DNA of 10,595 nucleotides from Fimbriimonas sp. (lineage in GTDB: Bacteria > Armatimonadota > Fimbriimonadia > Fimbriimonadales > Fimbriimonadaceae). The position numbers and the translations under genes are program-made. The DNA lies in assembly GCA_030447945.1 (NCBI GenBank), contig JAUJNV010000038.1, forward strand, positions 10,966-21,560. Reading direction: 5' to 3'. The notes under the pieces are model-generated. The model was not told the origin of the DNA. It worked only from the letters and a program-made list of their open reading frames with translations, and searched no databases. Numbering within the stretch: the first letter of the stretch is position 1; each line of letters opens with the position of its first letter. Positions 6,759 through 10,595 of this stretch are shown piece after piece.

Positions 6759-7272
6759 TCAGGGGTCGCGGAGCACGGCCCTCTCGGCGCGCTTTGAACG
6801 TGAGACCGATGCCCACCCCGGCCGCAAGGCCGAGGCCGAGCGCTAGTGGCGGCGACGGTGGTCAGACCGAGGGGCGGGCGGCCCCTCCGCTGAGGAGGGA
6901 CCAGGTGCGGCTCGAGAGGCGGGGGGCCGGCTTTGGGGGCCGATTTGGATGAGGGGCCAAGGCGTTCGATCGCGGCTTGGGCCTCCTCGCCAAGGGGCCC
7001 TTCCGGCGCGTGCTCGAGGACGGTTTCAAAACCACCGGCGAGCGCCCACGGGGCTGTTCATGCTGGCGGAGTAGCGTCCCATGAGGAGGGCGGCCTTGGC
7101 GCGGCTCACCTCGTCAGGTGCGGCCTCATAGGCTTCCGTCACGGGCCATGGCCTCCTGCTCATGTTCCACTCCGCTTTCGCTTCCTGGAAGAGCTTCGGA
7201 AACTCCTGAGCCGTGGCGAAGGACGCCATCAGCACCAAGCACGGTAAGAGCCAGGCGCGGGCGCGCCTTCAT
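6759..7272 (-). pseudogene. Exported helical protein with C-terminal membrane helix, frameshifted
   Basis: The ATG at 7272 gives MKARPRLALTVL. One shift then gives VLMASFATA followed by QEFPKLFQEAKAEW, together a normal signal peptide with an ATA cleavage site. Further segments are AYEAAPDEVSRAKAALLMGR and FETVLEHAPEGPLGEEAQAA then IERLGP, typical of helical (TPR-like) repeats. A Pro-rich linker leads to a membrane helix, LALGLGLAAGVGIG, and a basic end, FKARREAVLRDP. The TGA at 6759-6761 ends 2 bases before the GIDE ATG, so this is the first gene of the LemA operon. The length, about 170 codons, is consistent once shifts are corrected. The family is not recognised. At least four frame changes are needed. 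Confidence 0.6.
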
Positions 7273-7357
7273 TGGGAGTGCGCTCGCGTCGGGGGTTTCA
7301 TGGCGGCCTATCTTACAACAGGTAGTGAGCGCGCCCAAGGCTGGCGCTGGATCACTT

Positions 7358-7396
7358 CTTCCCTTGCCGCGCAAGAACCATCGCGGCAAGGGGAAG
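7358..7396. terminator. Strong hairpin between permease remnant and LemA operon
   Basis: CTTCCCTTGCCGCG (7358-7371) pairs with CGCGGCAAGGGGAAG (7382-7396) with one bulged base across a 10-base loop. It sits just after the permease stop at 7415 (minus strand) and before the first gene of the LemA operon. No T-run follows, so it may be a terminator of the GC-rich, U-poor kind or simply a hairpin. Confidence 0.55.
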
Positions 7397-7414
7397 GGGG
7401 TCCCGAAACCTTGA

Positions 7415-8315
7415 CTAGCCGCTTCGGCGGCGGAGAGGACTTCGCCGAGGAGGACGGCGAGCAGTGATGATCGCGCCGATGACGCTGCCGATGACACTGC
7501 CGGAGCCGCCGAGCGGCTCGTGCCGCCGATGTCGACGGCGGCGATCGCGTACAGCTCGTAGCCCTGCTCCGGCCGTGGGCTGGCCGCTGACGAGCTTCGA
7601 CATGAGCAGAATCGCCGCGACGCTCGCCATGCGCCGGAGAGAGTGAAGGCCAAAATCTTCGACGTTGATCCCCGATGTACGCGCCGCCTCCGGGTTGCCG
7701 CCGAGGGCGCAGAGCCGGCGTCGAAGATAGTCCGCGTCAGCAGGATGTTCAGATCGACGACGACGAGCGCGATGAGCGCCGACACCGGGACCGGGCCGAG
7801 GTAGCCCATGCCGAGGAAGGTGAACTTCGTCTGATCAAGTCGTCTCGATCTGGGCCATCGGCTGGTCCGGCCCCAGTGCCGACCGGGAGAGCCGACCCAC
7901 GCCACGCCACCGCTGCGCTGCCGAAGAAGCCGACGAGCGTACCTCCCGCCAAGCCGACCTCAACACAGCCAGCGCGACGCGCCGTCCCCGATCCGGCCCA
8001 CGACCGGCGGCGCCACCAGCGGACGTGGTGATCGTGCCGGACGAAGCCGAGCACGGAGCCCACCGACAGGTCGATGCCCGCCGTGATGATGACCAGCGTC
8101 ATCCCGACCGCGATGATCGCGTTGAGGAGACCTGCTGCAGAAGGTTCTGCAGAGTGCTCACCTGGCGGAAGGAGGGGGTCGTCGCCTACAGCAGGACGAG
8201 CAGGAAGAGGGAACCCGAAAAAGACGCCGGGGTTCACACCGAAGAAGCCTTGCGGCTCCCCCAGGCTGATGGAGAGGAGCCGAATGGACCGGCACGATGC
8301 CGAAGAGTGGCTCAT
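7415..8315 (-). pseudogene. RbsC/RhaP-type sugar ABC permease, frameshifted with internal deletion
   Basis: Minus-strand segments in order: LLSISLG, GFFGVNPGVFFGF, STLQNLLQQV, NAIIAVGMTLVIITAGIDLS then VGSVLGF, FTFLGMGYLGPVPVSALIAL, ILLTRT, SVAAILLMSKLVSGQPTAG, GYELYAIAAVDIGGTS, and SGSVIGSVIGAIIT. These are the signature blocks of BPD_transp_2 permeases for ribose, rhamnose or AI-2 (ITAGIDLSVGS and GYELxAIAAVxIGGTS). At least six frame changes are needed. The end is also short: after GAIIT the usual last helices of about 25-30 residues are missing and only LAVLLGEVLSAAEAAS-like sequence remains. The start is uncertain (ATG at 8313-8315 shown) because repeat copy 2 overlaps it. It points away from the binding-protein gene at 3-1049, so they are not one operon. 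Confidence 0.85.
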
Positions 8316-8436
8316 CGCCTGCCCGAAGCATTCGGGTCTCCCGCGTCGGACCCCAATGGCGTACCCCACTCCGCCAGCCAGTGGAAGAGCGCTGCGAGCG
8401 CAGACGGAGTGACCCAGCACCAGATCCGCCAGCCGT
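8277..8436 (+). repeat. Diverged repeat copy 2
   Basis: This is the partner of 3120-3280. It shares GAGCCGAATGGACC (8277-8290), GGACCCCAATGG (from 8348) and AGATCCGCCAGCCG (8422-8435) in the same order and spacing. Plus-strand frame-corrected reading gives DAEEWLIAC, then VGPQWRTPLRQPVEE, matching the peptide of copy 1 (DAEDWLVAC and VGPQWQAHLREL). On the minus strand its left end coincides with the 5' end of the permease remnant, so the copy is either inserted there or joined to it. Confidence 0.6.
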
Positions 8437-8490
8437 CGCCGCGCCTCATGGATCCATGTCACCGGAATAGCGCACCATACTAAGCAGATC

Positions 8491-9021
8491 GTGAAGGCAG
8501 TGAGAGCATCAGTCGTGACGGCGCGGCATATCCCGCTGCTGGCTCTCGCGGTGGTCGGCGTGCATGTTGCTTCGTCGTGCAGCACCGCTGACTCCAAGCC
8601 GGCCAATCGAGAGCCGAATCCCCAGGACGTAGGCACTCGGGCCTATGGCGCCGACGGGAACAGATTCGAGGAAGCGAACGGGCGAGTTCCCAACCTAGAG
8701 ATCCAAGAGCGCGCCAGGTCGATTAGTACGGAGGATGTCTCTCGTGTCGAGATAAATTGGCTCGGAGGGTCTGTGGGGCGTCAGAACTTGACCACCGTTA
8801 AGCAGCGAACCCGGATCGAAGAGCTTCGGCAGGCTTTCACGGTCTCAAGTCGGCCTTCCCACATGTCTCAGGAACCCGGAGGCGCGGAAGACGAGTCGAG
8901 CCGCGTCACCTTCTTCATGTCAGATGGCACGACCGCTCTCTTTCGTTTTCACCCGGACGATCTAGAGGAGCGCTGGGGCACTGGCGTCAAGAAAGCGATC
9001 CTGGCCGACGTTGAACCATAG
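8491..9021 (+). CDS. Small predicted lipoprotein of unknown function
   Basis: The frame is open from GTG 8491, with further in-frame GTGs at 8500 (after AAGG) and 8515; none has a strong ribosome binding site, so the start is uncertain. The N-terminus RHIPLLALAVVGVHVASSC is a lipoprotein-type signal ending in an ASSC lipobox at Cys30 (from 8491). A Ser/Pro/Asn-rich linker follows. A C-terminal domain of about 90 residues (SRVEINWLGG, RTRIEELRQAF, VTFFMSDGTTALFRF, HPDDLEERWG) has alternating strand and helix patterns. The family is not recognised. The frame is intact and codon use looks normal. It is alone on its strand between repeat copy 2 and hairpin copy B. An extracytoplasmic anchor or sensor role is possible but unsupported. 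Confidence 0.72.
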   Translation: MKAVRASVVTARHIPLLALAVVGVHVASSCSTADSKPANREPNPQDVGTRAYGADGNRFEEANGRVPNLEIQERARSISTEDVSRVEINWLGGSVGRQNLTTVKQRTRIEELRQAFTVSSRPSHMSQEPGGAEDESSRVTFFMSDGTTALFRFHPDDLEERWGTGVKKAILADVEP

Positions 9022-9165
9022 GTGAGACAGCATTCAACAGGTCTCTTCGGCGTTTCCCGTTCCTACCCTATCTCCAGAGCGTTCAAGCTGCCCTTTATTA
9101 AGAGCCCCTACCGCGAAGGCTGCCATTACCCCACAAGCCCCGAGGGGTGCAACTGCCTCTCGACC

Positions 9166-9310
9166 CCCTCCCCCACCCCCCCTTCTGCTGTCCCCGCAGG
9201 AATTTCGCCTGCGCAAGAGCGTGTCGCTCCGATTACGCGTTGCCGAAGACGGAGAGGCCCTGCGCAGGCTAAAGACCTGCGGCTACAGCAGAAAGGGGGG
9301 GTGGGGATGG
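9166..9310. repeat. Hairpin repeat, copy B (diverged)
   Basis: The right arm, GCGCAGGCTAAAGACCTGCG followed by GCTACAGCAGAAAGGGGG, closely matches the right arm of copy A (5319-5367). The left arm, TTCTGCTGTCCCCGCAGGAA then TTTCGCCTGCGCA, has diverged. The sequence just before it (GGTGCAACTGCCTCTC, from about 9146) also matches the flank of copy A (GGTGCGCAACCACCTCTC). As with copy A, it lies at the 3' end of a LemA sequence on the minus strand. The 9022-9165 stretch before it shows no gene. Confidence 0.8.
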
Positions 9311-9353
9311 GTTCCGGCAGTAACCCGACGAGGACCTGGGGAGAGCCGAATCC

Positions 9354-9440
9354 TTACTCGAGGGTAGCGCTCCGGACGAATCTTTGCCTGCCGACGGCGC
9401 TATTGAAGAACGCGCCGGAGAAGGCCTCGCTCGTATACTC
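9354..9440 (-). pseudogene. Second LemA 3' end (C-terminal remnant)
   Basis: The minus-strand frame ending with TAA at 9354-9356 reads EAFSGAFFNSAVG, then RQRFVRSATLE. The intact LemA ends with TFPGAFFQGAVG plus a charged tail. PGAFF versus SGAFF and QGAVG versus NSAVG align without gaps. The stop lies 44 bases from hairpin copy B, compared with 47 bases between the intact LemA stop and copy A. Sequence further upstream in this frame (ESRLEYTS) is only weakly LemA-like and runs into the start of the glycosidase-like gene. It is probably a truncated paralogue. Confidence 0.55.
9434..9439 (+). promoter_or_regulatory. -10 box set for a leaderless start
   Basis: TATACT lies 6 bases before the GTG at 9446, the spacing at which transcription would begin at the start codon itself. 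No Shine-Dalgarno sequence is present upstream of the GTG. No good -35 box is seen at the usual distance. Confidence 0.4.
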
Positions 9441-9445
9441 CAGGC

Positions 9446-10489
9446 GTGATTCCGGTAGCGATCTGGGCAGCCTCCTTAGCGATCTCGTCGAGCGGCGGGG
9501 AGGTGGGGGTGCAGTATCTGCTGCTCAACCGGGCTCCGGGCCGGGCGTGGGGCCAGAGCCGCCCCCAGAGCATTACGGACGAGGTGTTTCTCGGGCCGAT
9601 GCGGGTCGTTGGTACGCCCGGAAGCGCTCGCCGCAAGCTCGGCCTCACGTTCGTGATCTCCTACCTCAACGGCCCGCCCGCGGCGACCCAGGCGACGCTG
9701 ACCCGCCTCCTGGAGCTTTCGGAGAAACACGACGTACCGGTTGTGATCGCGCTCGACGGACAGAACTGGTGGAACCACCGCCCGGACCTCTGGAACTGGT
9801 GGGACCCGGCCGCCCCCGGCTACGATTCGCGCAACGTACGCAACGTCGAGTGGTACGGCGCAGGCCCCGGCTGCGCGCTGAAGCTCGCGTGGCGCAACTG
9901 GGGCCGGCAGATCCGGGTCGTCCCTCCGCCGAATCTGGCGTCGCCGGCTTTCCGCGCGGCCAGCCGCGAGGCGATGCGCCCCCTTCTGGGCATCCTTGCG
10001 AAGTGGCGGAGCGGCCTGTCGTCCCGTCAGCGGCACCTTTTCGCGGGCCTGAAGGTCGGCTGGGAAGCCTCCGTCGGCATCAACGCCTACTACTATCCCG
10101 GCGGCAACCACCTTCTCCATCGCGCACCCGCCGGAGACCCCCAGGGCGGTCTCCGGATGGACGAGGGGCTCGCGGGCGGGCTCGCGCCCTTGGGTTACGC
10201 AGCACTGGCCTCGATGGGCCTTGCCCACCCCGGGCCGATCACGAAGCGCGACCACGAGCGGATCGTCACGGACTACCTGCGCTTTCTGACGAAGGAGTGC
10301 CGCCTCGCGGGCCTCGCCCGCCGCGAGGTCTTCACCCACGCGGGCGGCCAGTACGCGCCTTGGCGGATGCACGTGTCGCACCGAACCGCCGTTACGCCCG
10401 ACTCGCTGCCAGGATGGAGCCTGTACGGCGTCGCCCCCGCGAACGCGGGCGACCTCGGGGCGACTCTGGAGCGCAGCGGCGGGGAGTAG
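9446..10489 (+). CDS. TIM-barrel glycosidase-like protein, interrupted by an in-frame TAG
   Basis: GTG 9446 gives MIPVAIWAASLAISSSGG, a weak export-signal-like start without positive charges. The body looks like a clan-A type (beta/alpha)8 glycoside hydrolase. It has LTFVISYLNGP (67-77), VPVVIALDGQNWW then NHRPDLWNWWDP (97-121), NVEWYGAG, LAWRNWGRQIRVVPPPNL, LFAGLKVGWEASVGINAYYY (198-217) and REVFTHAG. Asp104 and Glu207 are candidate active-site acids. I recall similar uncharacterised proteins with the ENWW/RPDLWNWWDP and KVGWE(S)S(I)GVNAYYYP blocks; their substrate is unknown to me. The frame meets TAG at 10487-10489 but continues open and family-like to the window edge. Coding quality is otherwise excellent. 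The gene's 5' end overlaps the LemA remnant on the other strand. Confidence 0.72.
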   Translation: MIPVAIWAASLAISSSGGEVGVQYLLLNRAPGRAWGQSRPQSITDEVFLGPMRVVGTPGSARRKLGLTFVISYLNGPPAATQATLTRLLELSEKHDVPVVIALDGQNWWNHRPDLWNWWDPAAPGYDSRNVRNVEWYGAGPGCALKLAWRNWGRQIRVVPPPNLASPAFRAASREAMRPLLGILAKWRSGLSSRQRHLFAGLKVGWEASVGINAYYYPGGNHLLHRAPAGDPQGGLRMDEGLAGGLAPLGYAALASMGLAHPGPITKRDHERIVTDYLRFLTKECRLAGLARREVFTHAGGQYAPWRMHVSHRTAVTPDSLPGWSLYGVAPANAGDLGATLERSGGE

Positions 10490-10595
10490 TGCGTCGCCGA
10501 GTGGCTCCCGAACGCGAAGAGCGCCGGGGAGTGGGGAGCGGCGCTCCGGGACGCCCTAAGCTACCGCCGCTGCCGCTTCCTCTGCCTCTACAACT
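10490..10595 (+). other. Same-frame continuation of the glycosidase-like gene after TAG (runs off window)
   Basis: The 35 codons after the TAG are open and read CVAEWLPNAKSAGEWGAA, then LRDALSYRRCRFLCLYN at the edge. A WAAVEWL-like block and a CRFLCIYNW-like ending are what I expect at the C-terminus of this family, so the gene very probably did not end at 10489. The TAG falls where the family tends to have Trp or another aromatic residue, so TGG to TAG is the simplest change. Confidence 0.65.

Noticed and set aside
8135..8152. Perfect palindrome CTGCAGAAGGTTCTGCAG
   Set aside because: It lies inside the permease remnant and encodes the family-typical TLQNLLQQ segment on the minus strand, so codon choice explains it.
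9476..10381. 301-codon minus-strand ORF
   Set aside because: It is antisense to the glycosidase-like gene, whose plus-strand peptide is clearly family-like. The composition is Arg/Ala/Pro rich, as in shadow frames of GC-rich genes.

Overview
The window is GC-rich DNA. It mixes a few intact genes with several gene clusters that are heavily interrupted by frameshifts. No rRNA, tRNA, CRISPR array, transposase or phage gene is visible. Dispersed long hairpin repeats, an LsrB/RhaS-type sugar-binding lipoprotein, a LemA/GIDE pair and a TIM-barrel glycosidase-like protein would suit a large-genome environmental bacterium. Armatimonadota or Planctomycetota come to mind, but this is a weak guess made without a database.

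Layout. 3-1049 (+): 3' part of a RhaS/LsrB-family sugar-binding lipoprotein, followed by a 235-bp imperfect inverted repeat instead of the expected ABC ATPase and permease genes. 1361-2603 (-): a broken operon encoding an Rrf2-type regulator, a DoxX-type membrane protein, the N-terminal part of a VOC/glyoxalase protein and the C-terminal part of a YceI protein. The last two are fused by a deletion. 2604-3520: two operator-like sites lie at or near its left side, and beyond them there is no convincing gene, only a decayed repeat (copy 1). 3521-4363 (+): exported SH3 plus NlpC/P60-like protein lacking the catalytic cysteine. 4500-5159 (+): TPR protein. 5224-5367: near-perfect 50-bp-arm hairpin. 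5414-7272 (-): three-gene operon made of an exported helical/TM protein (broken), a GIDE-domain membrane protein (broken) and LemA (intact). 7415-8315 (-): broken RbsC/RhaP-type sugar permease, whose 5' end overlaps repeat copy 2. 8491-9021 (+): small lipoprotein. 9166-9310: second hairpin repeat, followed by a second LemA 3' end (about 30 codons). 9446 to the right edge (+): TIM-barrel glycosidase-like gene with an in-frame TAG.

How it fits together. The binding protein and the permease pseudogene belong to one type of sugar importer, but they sit 6.4 kb apart in opposite orientation, so they are not one working cassette here. The Rrf2/DoxX/VOC/YceI set looks like a stress-type regulon with matching operator-like dyads before the first two genes. 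The most unusual property of the window is the sharp contrast between intact genes and genes that change frame every 40-100 bases while keeping family-like peptide segments. This means either clustered gene decay or patches of uncorrected sequence. Raw reads would decide.
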